From assembly GCA_949592205.1 (NCBI GenBank), contig CATIUR010000001.1:45959001-46023000 (forward strand): DNA of 64,000 bases, given 5' to 3'. Positions 20,293 through 30,796 of the stretch are shown here, piece by piece. This stretch comes from Helichrysum umbraculigerum (lineage: Eukaryota; Streptophyta; Magnoliopsida; Asterales; Asteraceae). Position numbers and translations under genes: made by a program. The first letter of the stretch is position 1; the number at the start of each line of letters is the position of its first letter. The notes under the pieces were generated by a model, which was not told the origin of the DNA, made no database searches, and was given only the letters and a program-made list of their open reading frames with translations.

Positions 20293-23200
20293 TCGTATCT
20301 TGTGTTATGTGCAGGAGTATGCTGTGAACAAGGACAGCTGGTGGTATGTAGACAGTGGATGCTCGAGGCACATGACCGGAGAAAGAAGTCTACTGAAGGA
20401 CTTCAAGGAGAGTCTCAAGCAAAAAGTAAACTTTGCAGGAGATAAAGGAGGAGTAATTTCGGGAAAAGGAAAAGTTTCAAATGGAACTTTGACTCTTGAG
20501 GATGTGAACTATGTTGAAGAACTAACTCACAACCTAGTGAGTGTTTCCCAAGTCTGTGATAAAGGTCATCCAGTTTATTTTAATGAAAAGGAAGCCTTAG
20601 TCCTGAAGCCAGGTTTTAAAATTCCTGATAAATGGATATTGATGAGGGCTCCAAGGAAGAAGGACATCTATGCTATTAACATGGGTGTTCCTAATTCTTC
20701 AATGGTGTCTACATGTTTATTATCCAAGGCTTCAGAAACAGACGCATTATTATGGCATAGGAGAATGGCACACCTGAACTGGAGAAAAATGAATTATATA
20801 ACCAAAAATGGTTTGGTTCTAGGTGTACCACAAAAACATTTCGAGTCTGAGGATAAGTGTGTTCCTTGCATGAAAGGAAAGCAGCACAAGAAACCACACA
20901 GACCTAAGACTGAAAACTCTATCTCCTCGCCATTTGAATTGCTACATATGGATCTCTTCGGTCCTATAAGCAAGAGAAGTCTAGGTGGCAAATGGTACTG
21001 TTTGGTTGTCACAGATGATTATTCTAGATTCTCATGGGTATTCTTTTTGGGATCAAAGGATGAGACTCCTGGAATTCTAATTGAGTTCTTTGATCTAGTA
21101 GAGAATGTCTATAAAAAGAGAGTTAAGCGTATTCGTAGTGACAATGGAACAGAATTTAAGAATTCAACGTTGAATATCTATTGCTTAAGCAAAGGGATAT
21201 TACATCAATTCAGTGCACCTTATGAACCTCAACAGAATGGTGTTGCTGAAAGGAAAAATAGGACGTTGATTGAAGCTGCAAGAACAATGCTTGCTGATTC
21301 AAAGCTTCCGGTCATTTTTTAGGCAGAAGCAGTGAATACAGCATGTTATGTTCCTAATAGAGTTCTTATGGTTAAGAGACATAACAAGACTTGTTATGAG
21401 CTTTTGAACAATAAGAAACCAAACTTAAAAGGGTTTGAACCCTTTGGAGTTTCATGCACCATATTAAAGACTGGACATCAAGCAAAATTTGGTGAGAAGG
21501 CTGACGAAGGATTTTTCTTAGGTTATATGCCCAATTCGCCAAACAAGAGAGTCTTTAATAAAGTCACAGGACATTTGGAGGTAGTTTATAATATTGAAGT
21601 TACAAGCTACTCACCTGATGTTCATAAGGGCTTAGATTGGCAATTTGATTATTCTGATCTTTTTTCATCATTTAAAGTTCCTATTAGTGACTATGTCAGT
21701 GATTCAGAGATAGCTGAACATTTATTGTTTGAAGATGAGAATATTGGTCCCGCTTCAACATCAAGTGTTAAGCAGTCTGGAATTAAGACAAATGTTGACT
21801 CAGATAAAGCTTCCACAAGTGAGTCACAACAACCTTCAGAGGATAAGTCTCAAGAAACAGAAGATCTTGATGATCTTTCTACAAAGTTTGATGATATACT
21901 TACTCCTTTGAAACATTTAAGGATATCTTCAGCACATACGGAAGATGTACCTGAATTGGAAGAGATTGGTACTAATTTGGAAGATGAGATACCGGTTGAA
22001 CCAGTTACTACAACTAGAACGAGTAAGAATCATCCTGTTGAAAACATCATCGGTGATATTAATACTCCGGTTCAAACTAGGCATCAATCCAGAGCTAGTA
22101 CGTCTGAGAACTTAGAATACCAAAGCTTGTATACTGCAATGAAAGAGACAGGGATTCCTAATCAATGTCTATATTCATGCTTTATCTCACAAATCGAGCC
22201 TAAAAATGTTCAAATGGCTTTAAAAGAAAGTTCGTGGGTAGAAGCAATGCAAGAAGAACTATCTCAGTTCTCTAAGTTACAAGTATGGGAGTTGGTTGAC
22301 CTACCAAAGGGAGAATATCCAATTGGAACTAGATGGGTATTTAAGTGCAAGAGAGATGATAAAGGAATCGTTACTCGCAATAAAGCTCGTCTAGTGGTTC
22401 AAGGTTTTAATCAACAAGAGGGTATAGATTACAATGAAGTGTTTGCACCAGTTGCTAGGCTAGAAGCAATTAGGGTGTTCTTAGCATTCGCATCATATTA
22501 TGGTATAAAGGTTTATCAGTTGGATGTTAAGAGTGCCTTTTTGTATGGCAAAGTGGAAGAATTGGTGTATGTTTCACAACCGCCAGGGTTTGCTGATCCT
22601 GAGTATCCAGATAGAGTATATCGTTTGAATAAGGCTCTATATGGATTGCATCAAGCACCTAGGGCATGGTATGGAACACTATCAACGTATATACTTGAGA
22701 ATGGATTTACAAGAGGATCGATTGATAGTACACTGTTTGTGAAGTGGAAAAAGAAAGACTTTCTTCTAGTGCAAGTGTATGTTGATGACATTATCTTCGG
22801 ATCATCTGATGAAAAGATGTGTCAAGAATTTGAGAAAGTCATGAGAAAAAGGTTTGAAATGTCTGCAATGGGAGAGTTGAATTTCTTCTTAGGATTACAA
22901 GTTGATCAAAAGAAGGATGGATTCTTTATTCATCAATCTAAATATACATATGAGCTATTAGAACGCTTCAAGATGGATGAAAGTAAGGTCTACAATACTC
23001 CAATTCCAGTCAATCATGGACTAGGTCCAGATACATCGAGTGATAGCGATGTGGATTCAACTCTTTATAGAGCCATGATCGGATCACTAATGTATCTTAC
23101 AGCCTCTAGGCCTGACATAATGTTTGCTGTTTGTTTATGCGCAAGATATCAGGCTAATCCGAAAGAGTCACACATGCAAGCTGTTAAACGAATCTTTCGT

Positions 23201-23725
23201 TACCTCAAAGGGAAACCTAAGCTGGGTCTTTGGTATCCGATTGATGGAGAATTAGATCTCGTAGCTTATACTGATTCGGATTACGGAGGATGCAATCAGA
23301 ATAGGAAATCTACGACCGGAGGATGTCAATTCCTAGGAGGTAGATTAGTATCCTGGCAGTGCAAGAAGCAAACCTCGGTAGCCATTTCTACATGTGAAGC
23401 TGAGTATGTTGCAGCTGGCAGCTGTTGCTCGCAAGTACTTTGGATTCAACAGCAACTGCGGGATTACGGGTTAAATATAACCAATACTCCTATGATGATT
23501 GATAACGAATCTACTATGTCGATCACCAATAATCCGGTGAAGCACAGTAAAACTAAGCATATTGATATTAGACATCATTTTATTAGAAATTGTGCTAAGA
23601 AAAAGTTGATAAAGTTAGTTAAGGTTCCATCATTGGATAACTTAGCAGACTTATACACAAAGGCGTTCGACAGAGCAAGATTTGAGACGTTGGTTCAACT
23701 GAACGGAATGAGAAATCCAGAGTGA
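20282..23725 (+). pseudogene. Copia pol: protease, integrase, reverse transcriptase, RNase H, with one internal stop
   Basis: Protease WYVDSGCSRHMTG (about 20342); GAG-pre-integrase His-His-Cys-Cys (LWHRRMAHL ... CVPCMKGKQ); integrase core with Asp in HMDLFGP, Asp in IRSDNGTEF and Glu in NGVAERKNR; reverse transcriptase with VYQLDVKSAFLYG and VYVDDIIFGSS; RNase H with VAYTDSDYGG, CEAEYVAAGS and HIDIRHHFIR. This order is diagnostic of Ty1/copia. TAG at 21320-21322 interrupts the integrase C-terminal part, at a position that is Trp in relatives; the frame continues unchanged behind it. All catalytic residues I looked for are present. Confidence 0.93.
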
Positions 23726-26043
23726 TTAGTCTTCCAAGGGTATTTTTGTAATAGTTAGTATTTCTGTGTTCATTAAAAAAAAAAAGGCGTATGGCATTCA
23801 TTTGCTTGTTACCTAAGGGGAATCGCCTTCATTTAAGTTTTTATTTGCAAAAACTAAGGGAAATGATAGTACATTAGGAGAATAAGCTTCACAATAATAA
23901 GCTTAAGTCCTAAGTATGATATGGTAGTAGGTTCAAATAAAGTTGCTTTAGAACTACAGCGGTTCTATCAGGTATGTGTTTATATTTATTTGATTATACA
24001 CCTATATCCACAAGTTATAATTTGTCTATTTTTTAAGTGAAAACTTTAGATGGCTTCATCATATGATGTACAGGTAGGCAAATTATCTGAAATTTTCTAA
24101 GCCTTAAGAAGTTAATTAACTACTTGTTTATTATCTTGTGTTACTATTCTATGATGTATGACATTAAGTCTTAATTGTTGAATGATGGTATTACTATACA
24201 CTGTTATCATGCATCTTAATTTAAAGTGACAAATAGTAGCAATATGGGTATTAACTTAATTACTGGTAACTTTGTTGTACTAAGTACAGAACTGAAACCT
24301 TTAATTAAATTAATATTCTCAAATATATTTTGAATTATGCTAGAAGGGATCTTCTGTTGTACTACGTACAGACTTAGATAACATAGTATATTCAAAGTAT
24401 GTTTGATATTTGTCTAACCTTAAAAATTCAAGTGTATGTTATATGTTTCGAAAAGATACATCATTTAGTAACCGCTACCTTGAAATTTAATGATGCAGTG
24501 TTATGTGTTTTACTTGAATTCTTCAGTATGTCATATAATAAGAAGCACTTGATAATACTCATACTAACAATAAAGAGTTTGCTTAGAAAATTGAGTATAA
24601 TTTGTTTATGTGGATCATAATACCGGTAATCGTCTTGAACTGTCTATAATAAAATATTCACTTTATGTGAGTAATGCATTTATTAATTATGCTATATGGA
24701 TAAAGGTACCTAAGATATAGTTTCATAAATATAAATGTATATATGATAAATTTAGTTGTAATTTTACTGTAATTTATTTGAATTTCATGAGGTATGTATA
24801 CTACCAATCTGCTTAGACTTTTAATATATAATTAATTACTTATTCTTTCTAATATGATCCCTAAGCAGATAAATTCTTATTCATTTTGTTTATGTATTTT
24901 ATTTTGATCAAGTGATTAATAAAATGGTACTTGATACTAATGTTTATATCGTTGTATTTTTATTTATTTCAGTTTTTATGTTTATCTGAATTTACCCTTC
25001 GGAATTAAATTATACTGAATATTTTTGAGTTGAACAAACGTGACAAATGCAAGTGAAAAATAATTTTATTTTAGACTTGTAAAATATTGGGTTTTTATTT
25101 ATACTTAGAATTAAATTCGCGTTTTTATTTATTCCTGCGAGTTGACATCAACTTGCGGATCCGCATCACATCTCGCGAATCGGATACAAAGTATAAAGGG
25201 GGTCAAACGAGTCAAGCTCACCCACCGAACCCACAAACTTCGCGAGTTCAGTAAAACTTTGCGAATCCGTCATACAGGCGAAACGAGGCGATTTTTGATT
25301 TTCGCTTGATTTTGATTTTTATAGTACGGGAACGAGTTTTTCAATCCGTAGACTTTATACACCTTCAATTTACGAACATTTTGAGGTATATATCAACGGA
25401 TTTCACCGTGTAAATAACGAGAAATCGAAGTTTTTATAAACTTAGGGTTTCGGGTTATAAACTAAACAATTTGCGTCGATTACGATGTTATTGGACATAG
25501 ATCTTTAGGGTTTATGTTAAACGAACATTAATGAACGTGAATTAATCGATAGATCATGTTAAAATTACAAGATTAATCGATTTTAAGTGTAAATTCGCGA
25601 CGGCAGTTCATCGAACGAGTTGACATTGTAAATCAACTCGCAGCGAGTTGACTAGCGAATCGGTGTGATTAGCGAGTTCACTTCAATAGCTGCTTGATAA
25701 GTTTAGCGAGTTGATGAGTAAAGCGAGTTGATAAGCAAAGCGAGTTGACCTCAACTCGTTAGGCCAGTTTATGCGAGTCCAGAACTTACAAAAATTTTAA
25801 TTTTTTTTAATAACTTTTATATAATTAATTTAAATTAGACTTAAGACTTTTAGTTATAAGTTAAATTTTTTAGTTATAAGTTAAATTGTTGTATACGACT
25901 TGAGACTATTTTTGTAACAAGTTATATATAATTTCAATTTTAAGCTAAGATGTTTGATGAATCTCGATTCATAATACGTTATAGTTTAAAGATTCTTAAT
26001 CGTGCATTAAATTATATCTGTTGTTTGTGTTTATTTTACAGAT
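23726..26043 (+). other. Copia non-coding region between pol and the four-exon ORF
   Basis: No supportable ORF. The first ~1.4 kb are very AT-rich. From about 25130 to 25790 there are repeated GCGAGTTGA-type motifs and their inverse TCAACTCG, the same motifs as in this element's LTR. The stretch ends in a pyrimidine-rich acceptor-like TTTATTTTACAG two bases before the next ATG. Confidence 0.75.
25136..25790. repeat. GCGAGTTGA-rich region upstream of the four-exon ORF
   Basis: Many direct and inverted copies of GCGAGTT(GA/CA) cluster here, the densest at 25620-25770. The LTRs at 17690-17800 and 30415-30540 carry the same words. It could be an internal promoter or a captured LTR segment. Confidence 0.6.
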
Positions 26044-28451
26044 ATGGCTAGAGCATTTGACAAGGGTCACAACATTTTGGTTGATCTGAACCTTGAAGCC
26101 AAGCGGGCTGATAGGGTTGCTGATATACTACGATTCCTTGCACGATCACGGATTAGATACGCCATTACGGCCAATCCTCCTATCTCTCAGGCTATACTGA
26201 ACGATTTTTGGACGGATATAGTATATGACGAATCTGTCAACCCGCCAGAGATTAGAGCTACGGTTAGTGGTCAGCCTGTTACATTTTCAGCTGGTAATCT
26301 CCGTGAGATTTTGCAGCTAGGTACAGTAGAACAGGAGAATGGAGATACGGAGTACCCTATGGATTTTATAGAGGGTGCGATAGGTCGTATGGGTTATACC
26401 GGAGATAGACGTGGACGTCAGTTCCAGAAACCTCTAGTCATTGGTCAGTGGAGGTTTCTCTGGCACGTGATGAATATAGTTTTTGCAGCGAAGAAGGGTG
26501 GATTTGATGAGTTGAGCCCTGCGATTCTATCGGCTGCACTGTCACTGGTTTATAATAAACCATACAGTTTTTGTGACTATATTTTTGGTGAGATTGCGAA
26601 ACAGATATCGGGGTCTGTTAGATCAAGATTTTTGGTTTACCCGCAATTTTGCATGCTGATTATCCGTGCGCGTCTACCGGATTTGGCTATACCAGAACCA
26701 CATCTAGTGGTTAATACGATTGACCATCGTGGGTATAACGCCATGTTCATGCAGACGGTCAGGAAGGAGGGAGTGGTGAAACCGGAAGTTAGGCCACTAT
26801 TTGGGTATGTTATTGACCCGAACTACGTTGCACCGCCAAATCATGGGTGGTTAGACGTTGCTCCTGCTGCTGCTGTTGCTCCTGCTGATGCTGATGTTGT
26901 ACCGGAACCTACAGCTGAGGAAGCTCAACCTGAAGATCCACAAGGGCTCCTTGAGGATGTTCTTATTCAGGCTGGTCAGGTTGATCAGCAAGTGAACCAA
27001 GAGGTTGCTGCACAGGTTGTGCAAGAGGTTTTGGAGCAGAATGATGATGCAACAAATCCTTTGCTTCAAGACATTGAGAGTTATTTAGCACCACCTGAGG
27101 TAAAATTTTATTTTATTTATGTAATAATATAGATGCTTAGTTGATAGATTGTTTTATTAATTATAGATGCATAATATTATTATATAATGATTCTGATATT
27201 AGATATTTAGTTAATTGGATATTATTTCAGATTTTAAAATATAAATATCATTAACCGAACAGGAAGCTGAAGCTGAGGCTGCAAACCCAGAAGTTATATT
27301 ACTTGAGGGGGAGCAGATACAGCTTGATAGATCAGTTGTTGTACCGACTGAGGATCCTGTTAGATCATCTGGAGGTCGTGATGGTGAGACGGCTTCAGAT
27401 GATGATTCTGAGAATACACCTTCTCCTTCTCCATCTGCTTCTGAAAGGAAGAGAAAAGGTAAGAGTGTTATGGAGGAAGGTACTGAGGAAGTTGAGATTC
27501 CTTTGATGAAGCGTCCGAGAACGCTGACTATTCGAGAAGGTTAGTATTGATTATAAAAGTTAAATAATCTTAACTTGTTGTTTATCAGGAGTTGAACTGA
27601 GACAGTTAATTCTGTATACAGTTGCTCAGGATACACCGCAGGTGGAGATGGATGCACCGGTGGTTACTGAACCGATGTCTTTACCGCTTCAGGTATGAGA
27701 TATAAGTTCTATAACTATGCGTGTTATGCAATTAATTAGAGTTTGAGATAGAGTAATCTGTAACAATAACTGATTTTAATTGTGTTTAACTTTACAGCAT
27801 GAGGTTGCTGATCTAGTTCGTGGAGCTAATTTTCCGACGAACAAAACAGCTAGATTTGCGACAAGTTTGCTTACGCAGGCTTGGTCTCAACCTCATACAC
27901 CGCTGACCAGAGACTGGCATATTGAGTCTCTTACACCGCCTGGATCAAGGACGATACCTGTTACTCCAACGACTGATGCTGAAAGGATTACATCCTTAGA
28001 GTCGAGGGTAAAGGATTTAGAGAAGCTTACTTCTCAGATTCCAGAGCTGGTGTCGAGCAATCTTCTTCTTTCACAGCAGATTCTCAAGCAGAGTCAATCG
28101 TACAATCTGTTGATGAAGACTCATGAGACTTTGCTTGCGGACTTCAATGTACAGAGACTGAAGTTATCTTCTTTGGAGAGTCTGGTCTTGAGATCGCATT
28201 CAGGACAACCTACTCAGGGGGAGATATTGGTATATCTGGAGTCTTGCAGAGAAAATGAGTTGAAGAGGAAGAGAGATCAAGACAAGGACGATGATCCCAA
28301 TGCACCGAGTGGTGAGCAGACTGGTCCTTCAAAGAGTTGTAAGCAAGCTACAACTCAGGGGGAGTCTGGTGCTGGTGCTAGTGGTTCTGGAGTGGATACA
28401 AGTGCAGATAAGACTGTACCGGGTGATACTGAAGCTGGTAAGATAGCTTAG
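26044..28451 (+). CDS. Copia third gene, apparent four-exon ORF of ~685-696 aa
   Basis: Exon 1 26044-27099 (ATG MARAFDKGHN), exon 2 27263-27539, exon 3 27622-27692 (or from 27589), exon 4 27798-28451. Donors are GAG/GTAAAA, AAG/GTTAGT and CAG/GTATGA, and the phases join without a stop. The first acceptor (27262) has a weak pyrimidine tract; the 27589 choice for intron 2 leaves only 49 nt, so 27622 (82 nt) is more plausible. Exon 1 encodes a globular domain (RIRYAITANPPI, IRATVSGQPVTFS, QWRFLWHVMNIV, RFLVYPQFCMLI) like a retrotransposon-linked plant family often auto-labelled 'synaptobrevin, longin-like'. Exons 2-3 are acidic with basic KRKGK and MKRPR patches. Exon 4 has a heptad-rich coiled coil and a Gly/Ser tail. 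I see no signal peptide or membrane helix, so 'envelope' is not supported. Confidence 0.7.
27100..27262 (+). other. Predicted intron 1 of the copia third gene
   Basis: GTAAAA start, AT-rich body with in-frame stops, ...GAACAG end. An alternative acceptor at 27230 has a better pyrimidine tract but reads into a stop, so the 3' end is uncertain. Confidence 0.5.
27540..27621 (+). other. Predicted intron 2 of the copia third gene
   Basis: GTTAGT start, ends CTGTATACAG; TAG directly in frame after the donor. The nearer acceptor at 27588 is also in phase (33 nt apart) but would make a 49-nt intron. Confidence 0.5.
27693..27797 (+). other. Predicted intron 3 of the copia third gene
   Basis: GTATGA start and TTAACTTTACAG end, 105 nt, AT-rich with stops; joins exon 3 and exon 4 in phase 0. 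The clearest of the three introns. Confidence 0.65.
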
Positions 28452-29104
28452 TATTATCATAGTACTGTAATATTTGTAATAGTTTGTAGTGAACAAATGT
28501 AAACTTAGTTTATTGTGTAAATATATTTGGCTTAGGGTTATTATTATTTTAAGTAAAATATGTTTGGTAATTTAAGTTTATATAATTGTGTTAAGATAAA
28601 ATAGTGATCGAAAGACTTCCGACTCATTGAGTAGTCGAGCGTCGTGTTCCGATTAATTTCGGCGGTCAAAATTTTATAATAACATATGCATTTTAGATTT
28701 GATTATGGACTTAAGACCGTAAGGTATATAAGTTATTAACAAGTTAAAAATGTATTGGTATTAACTAGACAAATGATATATAATTTAAAGGTTAAATTGA
28801 TAATGAATGAGATCAATTAACACTTGGAAATTATATAAGGTAATTAATAGTAAATTTAAATGTTTGGTGATTATTTACAATGCATTAGAATTTAAAATTA
28901 ATTAATATTTGTTAAGTAGACTTAAGAGATTTTGGATTGATTAAGGGTAATCAATAAAAGATTTTATAAGTTATATGTAAATTGCGTTTATATGTTAGGT
29001 TAAAATATACAAAAGGATTAATAAATAAATTCTTAGATTGGTTCAGGGAAATCAATGAAGAATTTGAATTATTAATATATTTGTGTTTACATTTTTCTCT
29101 AGGA
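28452..29104 (+). other. Non-coding spacer between third and fourth copia genes
   Basis: AT-rich, no credible ORF. It ends with ACATTTTTCTCTAG, an acceptor-like site two bases before the next ATG, mirroring the site upstream of 26044. Confidence 0.65.
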
Positions 29105-30025
29105 ATGGAAATGCTTAATCTATCAGATTCGGAAGATGATATTCTGGATGAGATAGATGAAGAGATTGATTATGATATTGAAGAAGGAGAGTTCAAACTT
29201 CCTGAAGACTGGACTGCAGTATTTGAATCTGTGATAGATGAAGGTGTTGATCTGGAATCAAATGTAGATGAACATGTTGTGAATCCATCAACGACTGAAT
29301 TTGTTTTTGTAAATGAACAAGGAGAATCAGTTATTGATTTAGAAGCTTTTGAGAATGCTTCTGAAGATTCGGATACTGAAGTTGAAGAAATAGAGGACAA
29401 ATACAAACATTTGGTTGGTAATCCAATGTTTATCCAAGGAATGCTTAAGAAGAAAAAGGAAAATAAGCCACGCATTTTGAAAGAAGTTGATATTACTGGA
29501 AAGCGTGTACTTAAAACTGGCATTATTGGATGGTATTATGATTCTGACCTGAAGCTCTTCGCGATCAAAAGGTTTGACGGGGTTCAATATTTTGAGAAGA
29601 AGCTTGCAGTGTTTAGTTCATTGCCTCGATATGAGATTCGAGACTTGGCTAGATTAGATATGATAAATCCAAGTGATGATGACTATGCTAAGTATGTTGA
29701 GCGTATCATTAGGACTGAAGGATTATCTATGAAATTCTCAAAGATTAAGCCAAGGAAAGGAAAAACGATAAAGCTGAACGAACTCAGTCAGAGGACAGGA
29801 AGAAGAAGAAGAAAGAAGGTTTATCCAGCGGTCAATTGTATTAAGCAAATACCTATAAAGACTATGCCTCAGAATATTTTGGGAAAATTGAAATATTGGG
29901 GGGTAGATGCTGGAACAGGGGAAGCCTTTATGATTGAAGCTGGTGATGATTATCCTGATGGCGAAAAAGAGATTCTTCGTGTATATGATCACAGACACCT
30001 GATGAATTATCAAAGGAAGATATGA
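29105..30025 (+). CDS. Copia fourth ORF, acidic-basic protein of unknown function, probably frameshifted near its end
   Basis: I start it at MEMLNLSDSEDD, just after an acceptor-like site; the open frame extends 41 codons further up without an ATG. About 306 residues: a strongly acidic first ~100 residues (DILDEIDEEIDYDIEEGEF), a central part with WYYDSDLKLFAIKRFDG and YEIRDLARLDMINPSDDDY, a basic cluster GRRRRKKVYP, and an acidic C-terminus. I do not recognise the family. The frame closes at 30023-30025, while another frame stays open from about 30000 to a stop at 30147 and begins with similar coding character, so a one-base loss near 30005 is likely. It lies between the four-exon gene and the polypurine tract. 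Confidence 0.55.
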   Translation: MEMLNLSDSEDDILDEIDEEIDYDIEEGEFKLPEDWTAVFESVIDEGVDLESNVDEHVVNPSTTEFVFVNEQGESVIDLEAFENASEDSDTEVEEIEDKYKHLVGNPMFIQGMLKKKKENKPRILKEVDITGKRVLKTGIIGWYYDSDLKLFAIKRFDGVQYFEKKLAVFSSLPRYEIRDLARLDMINPSDDDYAKYVERIIRTEGLSMKFSKIKPRKGKTIKLNELSQRTGRRRRKKVYPAVNCIKQIPIKTMPQNILGKLKYWGVDAGTGEAFMIEAGDDYPDGEKEILRVYDHRHLMNYQRKI

Positions 30026-30193
30026 TTATGTTGTACAAGAACAAGATCAAATCTACTATTGGTTGGGGTGATTTAGCACGAGATTATCACAGGATGGTTA
30101 AAACATGCATCAAGCTTAAAATTTTTGCAGGAAGTAAGATCTACAAATGAAGACCAAAGACAGCGTGAAGATAAAGACGCTAGAGCTATTGTC

Positions 30194-30204
30194 AAGGGGG
30201 AGTC
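30194..30204 (+). other. Polypurine tract of copia element
   Basis: AAGGGGGAGTC directly before the 3' LTR start. GGGGGAG-type words also occur upstream at 27306, 28217 and 28358. Confidence 0.85.
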
Positions 30205-30791
30205 TGTTGGGACATAGATTGTGACAACAGATCTAGCTTGAAATAGGACTGGTGTAATTCTTATTACGTTTGTACATTGGTTTAGATTTGTAAATAAATA
30301 TTTGTTTTGTTAGTAATATTCGTTAAACATATTATTGTGCTAAGTTAGACGAATGTTTAAAGGCGAAATAAATAATAGACGTTTCATGCAAGGCGAGTCG
30401 AGATCTCAGGTCGCAGCGAGTTGAGCTGTGAGGTGAGATCTGAACTCGCGTAGATTGAGTCTGGCGAGCCGAGTTCTTTGTTGGGCTTGGGCAGCGAGTT
30501 GAACCGAACTCGCAGGCCCATGCGAGCCGAGATGAGCTGGACGTATATAATGTTTTTCACTCCGTGAAAAACATAATTTTTAACACTTTTGCATATTCAG
30601 ACCTGCGATTCCAGCAAACCAGAGAAAACATAACCTACGGCTAGGCTTTGACGATTCATCGTTTAAAGTTAAGCTTTATTAAAAAGCAATTCGAACATAT
30701 TCGTTGTTAGTAAGATAACATCGTATTGAGGGTTTCCGCACCTTAATACTACAGATAAAGAAGTAAGTCTCCTAGAACTAGGGGACTTACA
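30205..30791 (+). repeat. Copia 3' LTR (complete)
   Basis: 587 bp, from TGTTGGGACATAG to GGGACTTACA. TATATAAT at 30544-30551. Contains GCGAGTTGA motifs. It supplies the sequence missing from the 5' LTR (19 bp near the start, about 167 bp at the end). Followed by ATCCG. Confidence 0.93.
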
Positions 30792-30796
30792 ATCCG
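30792..30796. repeat. Target site duplication ATCCG (right) of copia element
   Basis: Pairs with 17482-17486; E1 internal-2 resumes directly behind it. Confidence 0.95.

Larger units (their letters stand above)
17487..30791 (+). mobile_element. SIRE-like Ty1/copia retrotransposon with extra 3' genes, 5'-truncated
   Basis: Order: truncated 5' LTR, gag, protease-integrase-RT-RNase H (copia order), about 2.3 kb of non-coding DNA, a four-exon ORF, a further ORF, polypurine tract, 3' LTR. The total of 13.3 kb and the genes after RNase H fit the SIRE/Maximus lineage. The 5' LTR end, the primer binding site and the gag N-terminus are missing, and pol has an internal stop, so this copy cannot move by itself. 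Target duplication ATCCG. Confidence 0.92.

Noticed and set aside
20282..20335. Intron between copia gag and pol (TGTTATGTGCAG acceptor-like at 20302-20313)
   Set aside because: No matching donor that I could justify; a frameshift or readthrough is equally possible, so it is not annotated.
26044..28451. Retroviral-type envelope gene
   Set aside because: Position fits env-like genes of this lineage, but I see no signal peptide, cleavage site or membrane anchor; nuclear-type basic patches and a coiled coil fit other roles better.
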